A stretch of DNA of 64,000 nt from a virus: IMG/VR virus record IMGVR_UViG_3300023276_000008, positions 1-64,000 of that record; one strand, given 5' to 3'. Position numbers and translations under genes: made by a program. Under the pieces are notes generated by a model. That model worked only from the letters and a program-made list of their open reading frames with translations. It was not told the DNA's origin and made no database searches. Within the stretch, counting starts at the first letter, position 1; every line of letters begins with the position of its first letter. Shown one piece after another: positions 6,565 through 13,497 of the stretch.

Positions 6565-6640
6565 TGGCTCTAGTGGGAGGGTACGATCCTCCAACCCTTC
6601 GAGTAACAGTCGAATGCTCTACCAATTGAGCTACACTAGA
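6565..6640 (-). tRNA. tRNA-Asn(GUU)
   Basis: Acceptor TCTAGTG/CACTAGA, discriminator G, encoded CCA. Anticodon arm TTCGA-CTGTTAC-TCGAA gives GUU; T stem GGAGG/CCTCC with loop ATCGTAC. Confidence 0.92.
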
Positions 6641-6692
6641 TTTATGTTGTGTCGGAGTATGCTTAACACCCTCTCCGACTAGGGTAAATTGT

Positions 6693-6872
6693 TTACCAGT
6701 TAGTAACTATCCACTTTACCAATACATATGCTGCTACGAATGGAGCAAAGAATATCCATAAGACTAGATCTCGACCTGTGAAGTCTACTTTATGTAAGCC
6801 TAATATCATTATTGATAGAAGCCATATCATCAGTATGAACTCTGTTATTGTATTTGGTGGTTGTTGATTCAT
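6693..6872 (-). CDS. Small two-helix membrane protein, 59 aa
   Basis: Two hydrophobic segments (FILMIWLLSIMILGL and VLWIFFAPFVAAYVLVKWIV) linked by a short polar turn. An upstream in-frame ATG exists at 6908, but the promoter at 6896-6925 overlaps it and would start transcription near 6889, so the ATG at 6872 is chosen. Function unknown; small hydrophobic phage proteins like this are often membrane-acting early proteins. Confidence 0.62.
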   Translation of the reverse strand: MNQQPPNTITEFILMIWLLSIMILGLHKVDFTGRDLVLWIFFAPFVAAYVLVKWIVTNW

Positions 6873-6895
6873 TGGTTGGTTGTTTGCGTTGAGCG

Positions 6896-6925
6896 ATCTT
6901 AGCACCAAATCGGGGTCTTGGTCAA
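6896..6925 (-). promoter_or_regulatory. Early sigma70-like promoter (copy 4)
   Basis: TTGACC-18-TAAGAT, with AAAAGCCCGAAAGAGC upstream. The leader GCAAACAACCAACCA is CAA-rich. The position of this promoter decides the start of the membrane gene. Confidence 0.83.
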
Positions 6926-6939
6926 GCTCTTTCGGGCTT

Positions 6940-7365
6940 TTATTTGCCTTTTAAGCAATTTAGCTCATTTTCCAGTTTGGAAATGCTGTTTCTAAGCTCT
7001 TTACGCCTTTTTGAATTCTTTTCTTTCTGTATAGCTACATTCTCAAGATATGATCTATTATCAGATAGATATTTTTCATATGTTTCTAATTGAATTTTAT
7101 ACACTCGCATAAACCCAGCCATTTCATCTTCAGTATATCGATCTGCTTCACCACATGCATATATGGTAGGTTGATCTCCTACATCATAACAATCTTCATT
7201 GTCTAGACCGAATGAAATATCTTCCATGTCAATGTCATATTCAACAGACAGGGCATCGGCTAACTCTATAATATCTTTCATTGATATTGTTTGATGGTCA
7301 AAGTCTGTGTCATGCTTGTTATAACGTGTTACTTTTGAATTTCTTGGTTCAGTTGGTTTTCTCAT
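6940..7365 (-). CDS. Hypothetical protein, 141 aa
   Basis: Unrecognised. The N-terminal third is polar, the middle is acidic (DIDMEDISFGLDNEDCYD), and the last 45 residues form a charged heptad-like helix (KNSKRRKELRNSISKLENEL), probably a coiled coil. Its leader carries four 8-bp tandem repeats (7367-7398) and it follows tRNA-Ala. Confidence 0.68.
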   Translation of the reverse strand: MRKPTEPRNSKVTRYNKHDTDFDHQTISMKDIIELADALSVEYDIDMEDISFGLDNEDCYDVGDQPTIYACGEADRYTEDEMAGFMRVYKIQLETYEKYLSDNRSYLENVAIQKEKNSKRRKELRNSISKLENELNCLKGK

Positions 7366-7366
7366 T

Positions 7367-7398
7367 TGTTTAATTGTTTAATTGTTTAATTGTTTAAT
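7367..7398. repeat. Four tandem copies of TTGTTTAA
   Basis: Four perfect 8-base repeats lie between tRNA-Ala and the ATG at 7365. On the transcribed strand they read as an A-rich AATTAAAC leader. This may be slippage-prone spacer DNA or a translation enhancer. Confidence 0.8.
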
Positions 7399-7478
7399 TG
7401 GTGGAGTGTGAGGGTACTGACCCCTATATTTTAACTTGATTGCAAATCAAGTGCAACACCCATGTTGCCACACACCCC
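7399..7478 (-). tRNA. tRNA-Ala(UGC)
   Basis: Acceptor GGGGTGT/ACACTCC with a G3-U70 pair, the hallmark of alanine tRNA; discriminator A; encoded CCA. The anticodon arm CTTGA-TTTGCAA-TCAAG gives UGC. The T arm is weak (loop GTCAGTA). Confidence 0.82.
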
Positions 7479-7487
7479 TATATATTT

Positions 7488-7922
7488 TTAGCTGTCATAA
7501 CTGAAAAGTTTATCCATATACTTATTATTGTCTGGTAATTGAGGTATTGTTTGTTTTTCATTTTTGGAAAGATCGTTAATAATCTGTTCTTTGAGTTTGT
7601 TATACTTCATTGGATCAAAGTCAGGATCTTCCAAATATACAAGAAGCTTCTCATTGATCTTTTCGAGTTTTTGGTTTTCGGTGTGTTCTATGTTATTGCG
7701 TTTAAGCATTGCATTAATACGTTTATCATTCCATCCAGCAATAAACATTAATATGTTTACTAATGGAAAGTAGCACATAAACACTGCTTCACCTTGCCTA
7801 TATATATCGTAATGAGATAAAGGTTTCTCAAAATCTTTCCTAACATTTAAGTGAAAACATACTGATACAATCACATGTGTTAGTGCTATACAGCTTACAA
7901 CGTATATCTCTGTGTTGGTCAT
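7488..7922 (-). CDS. Hypothetical membrane protein, 144 aa
   Basis: Two hydrophobic segments (IYVVSCIALTHVIVSVCF near residues 6-24; AVFMCYFPLVNILMFIAG near 46-64) followed by a charged cytoplasmic helical tail (residues 65-144). No family recognised. The promoter -10 at 7929-7934 is so close that the transcript should begin at or next to the ATG. Confidence 0.68.
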   Translation of the reverse strand: MTNTEIYVVSCIALTHVIVSVCFHLNVRKDFEKPLSHYDIYRQGEAVFMCYFPLVNILMFIAGWNDKRINAMLKRNNIEHTENQKLEKINEKLLVYLEDPDFDPMKYNKLKEQIINDLSKNEKQTIPQLPDNNKYMDKLFSYDS

Positions 7923-7928
7923 GGGCTT

Positions 7929-7956
7929 ACCCTAGCGGATAGGCTCAGATTGTCAA
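7929..7956 (-). promoter_or_regulatory. Sigma70-like promoter abutting a start codon
   Basis: TTGACA-16-TAGGGT. Only six bases separate the -10 from the ATG at 7922, so a leaderless mRNA is predicted. Confidence 0.65.
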
Positions 7957-7975
7957 CGAGAAACTTTGTCTAAAT

Positions 7976-8050
7976 TGGGTGATCGACGGGATTCGAACCC
8001 GCGCAGACAAATTTCACAAATTTGGGCACTACCACTATGCTACGATCAAC
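7976..8050 (-). tRNA. tRNA-His(GUG)
   Basis: The anticodon arm CAAAT-TTGTGAA-ATTTG gives GUG. T arm GCGGG-TTCGAAT-CCCGT; C73 followed by encoded CCA; a G precedes the acceptor as in His tRNAs. One acceptor base appears unpaired or bulged. Confidence 0.85.
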
Positions 8051-8076
8051 ATTTAAGTTTATACATCTTCATGTAT

Positions 8077-8150
8077 TGGAGTTTATAGAGAGAATCGAAC
8101 TCTCGTACCTAACATACCAAGCTAGTGTTCTACCATTGAACTATATAAAC
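8077..8150 (-). tRNA. tRNA-Thr(GGU)
   Basis: Acceptor GTTTATA/TATAAAC, discriminator U, encoded CCA. Anticodon arm CTAGC-TTGGTAT-GTTAG gives GGU; T arm GAGAG-TTCGATT-CTCTC perfect. Confidence 0.92.
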
Positions 8151-8155
8151 TTTGT

Positions 8156-8230
8156 TGGTTGGAAGTATGGGTAACGATCCCATCTATGCAATTTTTCAGA
8201 CTGCCACTAATCCATCTCAGTTAACTTCCA
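8156..8230 (-). tRNA. tRNA-Phe(GAA)
   Basis: Acceptor TGGAAGT/ACTTCCA, discriminator A, encoded CCA. Anticodon arm GCAGT-CTGAAAA-ATTGC gives GAA. T stem ATGGG/CCCAT with loop ATCGTTA. Confidence 0.88.
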
Positions 8231-8233
8231 ATT

Positions 8234-8292
8234 GGTGCGTTTATACATCGCCATGTATGTATAAGAGGAATGGTTAGATTTTTAAACGCACC
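8234..8292. ncRNA. Stem-bounded 59-base element between tRNAs
   Basis: A perfect 9-bp terminal stem GGTGCGTTT/AAACGCACC encloses an ATACAT-cgcc-ATGTAT hairpin. It sits in the spacer between tRNA-Phe and tRNA-Pro. It resembles the other stem-bounded elements in the array and could be a tRNA that lost an arm or a processing structure. Confidence 0.35.
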
Positions 8293-8317
8293 CTCAAGGA
8301 TTGTCCATTCATTATAT

Positions 8318-8391
8318 TGGTCGGTGATGTCAGATTCGAACTGCATCTCAAGCTCCCAAAGCCCACGTGTTACCATTACACCACACCTCCG
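8318..8391 (-). tRNA. tRNA-Pro(UGG)
   Basis: Anticodon loop TTTGGGA gives UGG. C1-G72 and A73 match proline identity; encoded CCA. The T loop is TTCGAAT. The acceptor has one A-A mismatch and the anticodon stem uses several G-U pairs. The 5' end directly abuts the HNH gene stop codon. Confidence 0.78.
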
Positions 8392-9033
8392 TTATTTATA
8401 ACCCTTTCTATGTTGAAAGAGTCCTCTATTATTTCTATTATCAATTATATGTAAATTTTTACCACCCTTGTCCCCAATTTTATTTTTTCTTCTATATTCA
8501 GACGACTCACATTCACGAATTATACGCTCTTGTTGGCGACCTGTCAACTTTATATTTTCTAAATCTTTATACCAAATGTTACTTTTGGTGAATCCAGATA
8601 TTTTCTTCATTACAAATATCTGTGAATTTTTAATTCTATTTATAAGATTGTTTGGAATATGATGTTTAGTTCTCAGCCAAGAAGCATATTCTTTATATAC
8701 TTCGTCATCCAATATACCTTTTGTTATGGTCTTTATCAGATCAACGTCTCCATCTTTTGGAATATATTTATCGTCTATCGCCTTATGTATAAGGTTATGA
8801 CATTCTCTACACACTGGCAGTAAATCCGTCACCTTAATATCCACTAAATTTCTATATACCATATGATGCACATCTGTAGCTTTATCTCCACAACATTCAC
8901 AAACACAATGTAAATTCATTACCTGATTTCTTAAGGCTTTCCATTCATCACTTCTAAGATATTCTGTTCTATATTCATGTCTATTATACTTTACTTTATA
9001 TTCACTCATAATATTTTCTTCTATTAATTGCAT
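8392..9033 (-). CDS. HNH homing endonuclease, 213 aa
   Basis: The HNH core spans about residues 28-85: RSDEWKALRNQVM, then CECCGDKATDVHHMVYRN, then LLPVCRECHNLIH, so the zinc CxxC/CxxC pairs, the HH pair and the final histidine are present. The basic C-terminal half (residues 110-213) is likely DNA-binding. The stop codon directly touches the first base of tRNA-Pro. A second ATG (MSEYKVKY) eight codons in is an alternative start. Likely a selfish element associated with the tRNA array. Confidence 0.85.
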   Translation of the reverse strand: MQLIEENIMSEYKVKYNRHEYRTEYLRSDEWKALRNQVMNLHCVCECCGDKATDVHHMVYRNLVDIKVTDLLPVCRECHNLIHKAIDDKYIPKDGDVDLIKTITKGILDDEVYKEYASWLRTKHHIPNNLINRIKNSQIFVMKKISGFTKSNIWYKDLENIKLTGRQQERIIRECESSEYRRKNKIGDKGGKNLHIIDNRNNRGLFQHRKGYK

Positions 9034-9138
9034 ACGTCACTCCTTGGCGTACCTGTTGCACAGTTTATATGATTTTAGCTCATATAAGCCTTCATATGTA
9101 TAGGTTTATCTCAACCACACAATCTAATTTTAGTCAAT

Positions 9139-9170
9139 AAAAAAGCTCCTTATCTTTCGAATAAGGAGCT
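9139..9170 (-). terminator. Rho-independent terminator
   Basis: A perfect 10-bp stem AGCTCCTTAT/ATAAGGAGCT with a 7-base loop is followed by six Ts on the minus strand. It ends the transcript of the 32-residue late gene and isolates the tRNA/HNH region. Confidence 0.9.
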
Positions 9171-9202
9171 TCTTCATATGAAACAATCAAAACACTATTG
9201 AC

Positions 9203-9301
9203 TCATTCATCCACAGAAGCTCCTGTGAAACCATTAATATCTCCTAAGAGCGTATTGGGTTCCACGGCTTTATTCGCCTCAAATGTATGCACTGTTGTCA
9301 T
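9203..9301 (-). CDS. Tiny late gene, 32 aa
   Basis: The frame begins MTTVHTFEANKAVEPNTLLG and ends with GASVDE. It is preceded by a perfect T4-type late promoter TATAAATA (9313-9320) 11 bases before the ATG and followed within 35 bases by a strong terminator. This is unusual dedicated regulation for so short a gene and argues that it is real and strongly expressed late. No homologue or membrane segment recognised; function unknown. Confidence 0.55.
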   Translation of the reverse strand: MTTVHTFEANKAVEPNTLLGDINGFTGASVDE

Positions 9302-9312
9302 TGTCTTGCCCT

Positions 9313-9320
9313 TATTTATA
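9313..9320 (-). promoter_or_regulatory. Late promoter TATAAATA
   Basis: Exact match to the T4 late promoter core; serves the 32-residue gene at 9301. Confidence 0.7.
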
Positions 9321-9354
9321 CTTTATTGTACTAAAAGTCAAATTAAATCTTCAA

Positions 9355-9612
9355 TTATTTAAAATTATTATGTCTTCGACGCTTTTTTCTCTGAATTTTA
9401 TCTATTACACTAGCTACTAGATATAGGATTCCTCCTCCAATGGCTACTATAACAAATAAACCAAATATAATTGCTAATGGAATCCACATGGGTGACACCA
9501 CCCACCACCAACTCCATTCAATCACACTACATAGTTTAAGTGTGATGAATACGATTGTTAATAGACCGCAGAAACCTGCATTACCTGAACTTACTTGTGC
9601 ATTTTTGCTCAT
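9355..9612 (-). CDS. Transmembrane Fragile-X-F-like protein, 85 aa
   Basis: The core FCGLLTIVFITLKLCSVIEW followed by SWWWVVSPMWIPLAI matches the small two-helix TMEM/Fragile-X-F family common in phages and prophages (residues 14-70), with a basic tail KRKKRRRHNN-like. Its biochemical role is not established. It ends the run of minus-strand metabolic genes. Confidence 0.7.
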   Translation of the reverse strand: MSKNAQVSSGNAGFCGLLTIVFITLKLCSVIEWSWWWVVSPMWIPLAIIFGLFVIVAIGGGILYLVASVIDKIQRKKRRRHNNFK

Positions 9613-9628
9613 AATTTTATATTTGTTA

Positions 9629-10156
9629 TTACCACGTTTTATCTAAATTTTGCATATCTTTCAAGTGGTCGAAAGCATACATGTCTTCATACTGGCTTGC
9701 AACATCGACTAAGAGTATTTCCTTAACCTCTCCATCATTAACAATCTTATTTGCATAAGTTGTCAGTTGACTGATAAGATTCTTAATCATTTGAGTTGTC
9801 ATTTCCAACTTCAAGTCATAGTGGAACGTAATGTTCTCTCTAAACTTAGTTGGATCATCATCAATATAGCTGAGTTTTAAATCTGCCGTATTGAGGATAT
9901 TGATACTGGTTTCTTCATAAACCTCTCGAATTGCTGCCTCAAGCACTGTCTCATTCCAATCTACATAACCACAAGGGAAACATAATTTATCTTCGTGTGT
10001 CATATCTTCGCCTCGACGTAGTACAACATATCGTTTATTACCAGTTTCAATATTCTTGATTCCAATATGTACTGCTGCTGCCACTGATCGACTTAGGTAT
10101 ACTGTACGACCATCAGCAGTTTCAACACACTCGTTATCTTTATTTTTAAATTTCAT
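9629..10156 (-). CDS. Nudix hydrolase, 175 aa
   Basis: A complete Nudix box spans residues 63-85 (G...E...REVYEETSI), so the metal-binding REuxEE glutamates are present; these enzymes hydrolyse nucleoside diphosphates linked to another moiety. In phages such as KVP40 a Nudix domain is fused to an NMN adenylyltransferase; here it is a separate gene five bases after the membrane gene and two genes from the adenylyltransferase. ADP-ribose or NAD-like dinucleotides are therefore plausible substrates, but that is inference. Confidence 0.85.
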   Translation of the reverse strand: MKFKNKDNECVETADGRTVYLSRSVAAAVHIGIKNIETGNKRYVVLRRGEDMTHEDKLCFPCGYVDWNETVLEAAIREVYEETSINILNTADLKLSYIDDDPTKFRENITFHYDLKLEMTTQMIKNLISQLTTYANKIVNDGEVKEILLVDVASQYEDMYAFDHLKDMQNLDKTW

Positions 10157-10161
10157 ATTTA

Positions 10162-11376
10162 TTAGTCTTCAAATTCGTTGATAGGACATTCGCTCTTGAA
10201 CACCATGAATAGTGTCTTTACGACAGAACCAATTGCGCTAAAGATGAATTCAAATGGTGTGAATATTTTAGTTCCAACTTTATTAAGTTTTGGTCCGACT
10301 TTATCATCAGGATCGATGAAGTTACACCATACAAATGCAACCAACCCACCTGCTAATACTACTCCAATACATCCTAAAATAAGCTTCCACGTAAAGTCTA
10401 GGAATGAGAAGATCCATGATCCAAACCAAGTACCTACTGCGCCAACATTTGTGAAGAATTGAATAAGTCCTATAATGATACCCAGTAATACTGTTACTAC
10501 ACCTACATTAAGAATTACTTTTGATATTGTTTGTCCCACCTTAGTAGTAATCATGCAAATCTTCTCAATACGCTTCCTCCTTGCATCATCCTTTACAAGA
10601 TCCAACATCACTTGTTTAATAATAGGATTATCTTCCTTATTAGGAACTTCGATATTTTTAAATGTTTCTTTCCAAGTATCTGCATTCTTACATATGAAAA
10701 TTCGCATGTATAGATGCATGATTGTGCTTGATGTGAGAGGATCAGACTGTATCATTGAAAACATTCTTTTGATATGTTCAAGCTCGTAAGAATATGCTCT
10801 TATAGATCCATTCTTAGCATTTTCTCTAATTGCATTAGGAAACTTAAATTCTCCATCTTCAAATGGTAGTGTGTGTTTCAAACACCTTCCATATATTCCT
10901 ATTCCAATTGTATCACTATCAAAATCCTTCCACCGATCAAATGATTCATTAAAATCACCACAATCATTCCACCAATATTTCTTCAGGTCATATGTAGTGA
11001 TATCTGTTTCATTGAAGAACTTTTCAATTGCATCAATTGCTTCAAGCTGTGTCATACCCTTTACTCGTTTCTTTGATGCTAGATCGGATACTTTGATTTT
11101 CTCTCCAAGATATTTGATAGGCTTAATAACATTCTTGATAGTGAATGTAAGAGGAAGTAATAGAATTGAAGCTGTGCTAACCATTGCCCAAGGACAACCA
11201 TTATTTCTTACAAAGGCTGGAACATTATCAATGTCGCCAAATGTATAAACCATTGAACGATATGCTGCTGAACTTCTCTTAGTTCGCATACCCCAAGGTC
11301 TAGGTGCAGTTTTGTCTTTAATTTCTGCCCCATAAACTTTTTTAAGTGGCTTAGTAACTAGTGATAATAGATTCAT
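10162..11376 (-). CDS. Multi-pass membrane protein of NAD operon, 404 aa
   Basis: Unrecognised. One hydrophobic segment lies near residues 62-85 (MVSTASILLLPLTFTI), then a 180-residue soluble region rich in Trp, Asp and Lys, then two or three helices at about 285-355 (VVTVLLGIIIGLIQF; LILGCIGVVLAGGLVAFVW) and a semi-hydrophobic helix near 375. Its ATG overlaps the adenylyltransferase stop (ATGA), indicating translational coupling. A membrane-linked role in nicotinamide or nucleotide handling is possible but purely contextual. Confidence 0.6.
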   Translation of the reverse strand: MNLLSLVTKPLKKVYGAEIKDKTAPRPWGMRTKRSSAAYRSMVYTFGDIDNVPAFVRNNGCPWAMVSTASILLLPLTFTIKNVIKPIKYLGEKIKVSDLASKKRVKGMTQLEAIDAIEKFFNETDITTYDLKKYWWNDCGDFNESFDRWKDFDSDTIGIGIYGRCLKHTLPFEDGEFKFPNAIRENAKNGSIRAYSYELEHIKRMFSMIQSDPLTSSTIMHLYMRIFICKNADTWKETFKNIEVPNKEDNPIIKQVMLDLVKDDARRKRIEKICMITTKVGQTISKVILNVGVVTVLLGIIIGLIQFFTNVGAVGTWFGSWIFSFLDFTWKLILGCIGVVLAGGLVAFVWCNFIDPDDKVGPKLNKVGTKIFTPFEFIFSAIGSVVKTLFMVFKSECPINEFED

Positions 11377-11951
11377 TTAATTTTATTTTTATTGTTGTTG
11401 TATATCTCCTCTACTGAGGGGTGGTTGTAATTTCCACTCTCTGCTTTCTCTCTGCGGAGTTGTGATGACGAAAGATTGCCATATTGTTCGGGGATGGTCA
11501 AGCTAAAACTTGCCTTATGTAGCAAATTAGGTTCAATCAGTAAATTATCCCTATAGCCTTCCCTTGCGAAAACAAGGAATTTGACTGGAATTAGAGAAAA
11601 GTCTCTGAAATCGTCCACGAAGCTATCGCCCCACTTTTGCCATACGTCACTACCAACTACGAATGTAATGCTGTCATACCCATCTGAGGCGTATTTAATG
11701 GCTTTATCTAGGTATTTGGGTGCAGTGTTTAAATGCACTGCAAAGGGTAACATACCAACACTATGTTTAATAGCCGCAATACGCTCTTTAAGGTCTTCTT
11801 TCTTGATTTTACCCTTAATAGGGTGTTCAGTTGATACTTCAAAAACTATGAGTTTTGCATCAGTGGCAATGAACGCCATATTAGCTACAAAATAGTGACC
11901 TACATGAAATGGGTCAAAACTTCCTGAATATAGTACGATGCTATTTTTCAT
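11373..11951 (-). CDS. Nicotinamide/nicotinate mononucleotide adenylyltransferase, 192 aa
   Basis: Nucleotidyltransferase fold: SGSFDPFHVGH (residues 9-19) carries the HxGH ATP-binding motif, and the C-terminal SSSQLRR corresponds to the family's (S/T)xxxR motif. The family joins ATP and NMN or NaMN to make NAD or its acid form. With nadV nearby, NMN is the likely substrate, completing nicotinamide to NMN to NAD. Both ends overlap neighbouring genes by four bases. Confidence 0.85.
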   Translation of the reverse strand: MKNSIVLYSGSFDPFHVGHYFVANMAFIATDAKLIVFEVSTEHPIKGKIKKEDLKERIAAIKHSVGMLPFAVHLNTAPKYLDKAIKYASDGYDSITFVVGSDVWQKWGDSFVDDFRDFSLIPVKFLVFAREGYRDNLLIEPNLLHKASFSLTIPEQYGNLSSSQLRREKAESGNYNHPSVEEIYNNNKNKIK

Positions 11952-12391
11952 TTTTTGAGTAATTTAGCTACATGATCCGCAATCAATGATTCATCAAGTG
12001 TTCTTGATGTATATGTTAGTTCGTCAGTGTCTATATTGACCTTCACTGGATCATAGTCCTTTGTCAAGTCTATATATCCAATGACATATCTATTCAATCT
12101 CCCCTTTCTCTGATTTGTTACGAATGTGGAAGCTGTGACTACAATAACTCTAAGGTCATCTTCACGCGCCTCTTCGTTATATGATACTCCTGCATGTATT
12201 AACGCGCCTTTAACCATAGCATAGGAAACATATTTGATGTTCTCCTCTGTAGGATCAAACCCTAGAAAATTGTCAATGGATTCCCTACTATACAGTATGT
12301 TGATTGAATCAAGATAATTTGATGACCCTTCACCCATAACAGCTTTGGGAACTTCTGATCCACACCCCATTGTTATAATTTTATTTTTCAT
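11948..12391 (-). CDS. CinA/PncC-like protein (possible NMN amidase fold), 147 aa
   Basis: The order of motifs follows the CinA C-terminal domain: a Gly/Cys-rich start (GCGSEVPKAV), GSSNYLDSINILYSRESI resembling the PGSS...YS segment, then LGF, VSYAMVKGAL resembling VSEEVVxxMAxGA, and VIVVTA in place of the VTG/SG motif. PncC enzymes deamidate NMN. The catalytic SCTGG signature is altered, so activity is uncertain. The genomic setting next to the NMN adenylyltransferase supports an NMN-related role. Confidence 0.4.
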   Translation of the reverse strand: MKNKIITMGCGSEVPKAVMGEGSSNYLDSINILYSRESIDNFLGFDPTEENIKYVSYAMVKGALIHAGVSYNEEAREDDLRVIVVTASTFVTNQRKGRLNRYVIGYIDLTKDYDPVKVNIDTDELTYTSRTLDESLIADHVAKLLKK

Positions 12392-12662
12392 CGTATGGGG
12401 GTGGAGTCAACGTATATCCTTCCTTTATTTGGACAACCTGTAGTGTGAGATATGAATCACATAGATATGCATATTCAAATAATAACATATCAAAGCAATA
12501 TAGTAATAACTGATTCATATCTTCTTCATCAAGGGCAATTTTTTGTGCTGGGATTTTTATTACAGAATCCTTCACTCTATGATATATAGAACATTCTTTT
12601 AAGAGGTCTAGATCTACATAACCTACTTGTAGGTTCAATTCATTGTCGATAAGTAATTTCAT
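12381..12662 (-). CDS. Hypothetical protein, 93 aa
   Basis: Unrecognised acidic, leucine-rich helical protein (MNQLLLYCFDMLLFEYAYLC). The ATG at 12662 is chosen because it sits four bases after the upstream stop; a longer frame would overlap the HAD gene by more than 40 bases. It overlaps the CinA-like gene by 11 bases. Confidence 0.6.
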   Translation of the reverse strand: MKLLIDNELNLQVGYVDLDLLKECSIYHRVKDSVIKIPAQKIALDEEDMNQLLLYCFDMLLFEYAYLCDSYLTLQVVQIKEGYTLTPPPYDEK

Positions 12663-12666
12663 AATA

Positions 12667-13116
12667 TTATAATTTTGGGGGTTCCTCTTCTTCAAGACAT
12701 TTACACGCAAAATAGTTTAATAGGTCGTGCCAATCTGTTTCTGGAAAGAATCCAGCTTTATCATCCAATATGACATTGGCATACATCTTTGTATCAAAGT
12801 CGCCCCATTGCACTTTACCTGCTACTTCTGGATTTTCGTTAATGTAGTCAAAGTGAATACCATCCTTCTTAAAGAATTCATTGTATATCTCTCTATCTTC
12901 TTTAGTTGAACATGTCCACATAATGAGAACTACATCTTCTCTCTTAGAGAGGTGTTGTAACACTGTTGGGGCTAGAGGATAATACTCATTGGCTATACCA
13001 TCATAATTAGGTAGGAGGATGGTATTATGTACATCGACTACCACATAAATCTTGTCCCATTTTCTATCCTTCATTGTCTGGAAGGCAGTTTCGAAAGTTT
13101 TTACTATTCTGTTCAT
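12667..13116 (-). CDS. HAD-superfamily phosphatase-like protein, 149 aa
   Basis: Motif I is VVVDVHNT (D28-V-H30-N-T32), where HAD enzymes usually have DxDxT; motif II is LIMWTCST; the acidic motif IV is VILDDKAGF. This is a compact, capless HAD fold that would remove phosphate from a small molecule or nucleotide. The second Asp of motif I is replaced by His, which may alter chemistry. It heads the run into the CinA-like and adenylyltransferase genes, so a nucleotide substrate is plausible. Confidence 0.7.
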   Translation of the reverse strand: MNRIVKTFETAFQTMKDRKWDKIYVVVDVHNTILLPNYDGIANEYYPLAPTVLQHLSKREDVVLIMWTCSTKEDREIYNEFFKKDGIHFDYINENPEVAGKVQWGDFDTKMYANVILDDKAGFFPETDWHDLLNYFACKCLEEEEPPKL

Positions 13117-13122
13117 CTTTAT

Positions 13123-13401
13123 CTATTTTGTAATGTAAATGTAAATTTTATAATCAATCATGTGCTTTTCGTGTGCTTTTCCCATCTTACGGACTATTTT
13201 AATTACTGTATATTCAGAGTTTAAGGATTCATACTTTTCTAGCTTTGATGACATATTATATGTATCGTCATACCACAATAAAGTGTCTCCTACATTTGGT
13301 ACATGAAATGGTTCTCCACCAAATGACATTTTCTGTTCCCAAATCTTAGTTGGTTCTTCATCACTATCAATGTTGTATAGATATATTCCTTTGCAGCTCA
13401 T
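13123..13401 (-). CDS. Hypothetical protein, 92 aa
   Basis: Unrecognised beta-rich protein (GIYLYNIDSDEEPTKIW; FHVPNVGDTLLWYDDTY). It is the first gene after the promoter at 13429-13456, which probably drives the whole NAD-related run down to 9.4 kb. The leader ACGACAAACCAACCGATC is CAA-rich. Confidence 0.68.
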   Translation of the reverse strand: MSCKGIYLYNIDSDEEPTKIWEQKMSFGGEPFHVPNVGDTLLWYDDTYNMSSKLEKYESLNSEYTVIKIVRKMGKAHEKHMIDYKIYIYITK

Positions 13402-13420
13402 GATCGGTTGGTTTGTCGTT

Positions 13421-13456
13421 AGGGGGCTACTCTACCAAGAATAACCCCCTTGTCAA
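13421..13456 (-). promoter_or_regulatory. Sigma70-like promoter with GC-rich dyad
   Basis: TTGACA-16-TAGAGT. Two arms AGGGGG and CCCCCT (13421-13426, 13445-13450) flank the -10 and spacer, an operator-like arrangement. It is upstream of the NAD-related operon. Confidence 0.65.
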
Positions 13457-13497
13457 CGTCTTTTTTTGCTCTATTTCGAGTTTTTTTTTTCGAATAT

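Noticed and set aside
7399-7478. Reading this tRNA as tRNA-Cys(GCA)
   Set aside because: The symmetric stem CTTGA/TCAAG leaves loop TTTGCAA, placing UGC at 34-36. G3-U70 and A73 match alanine.
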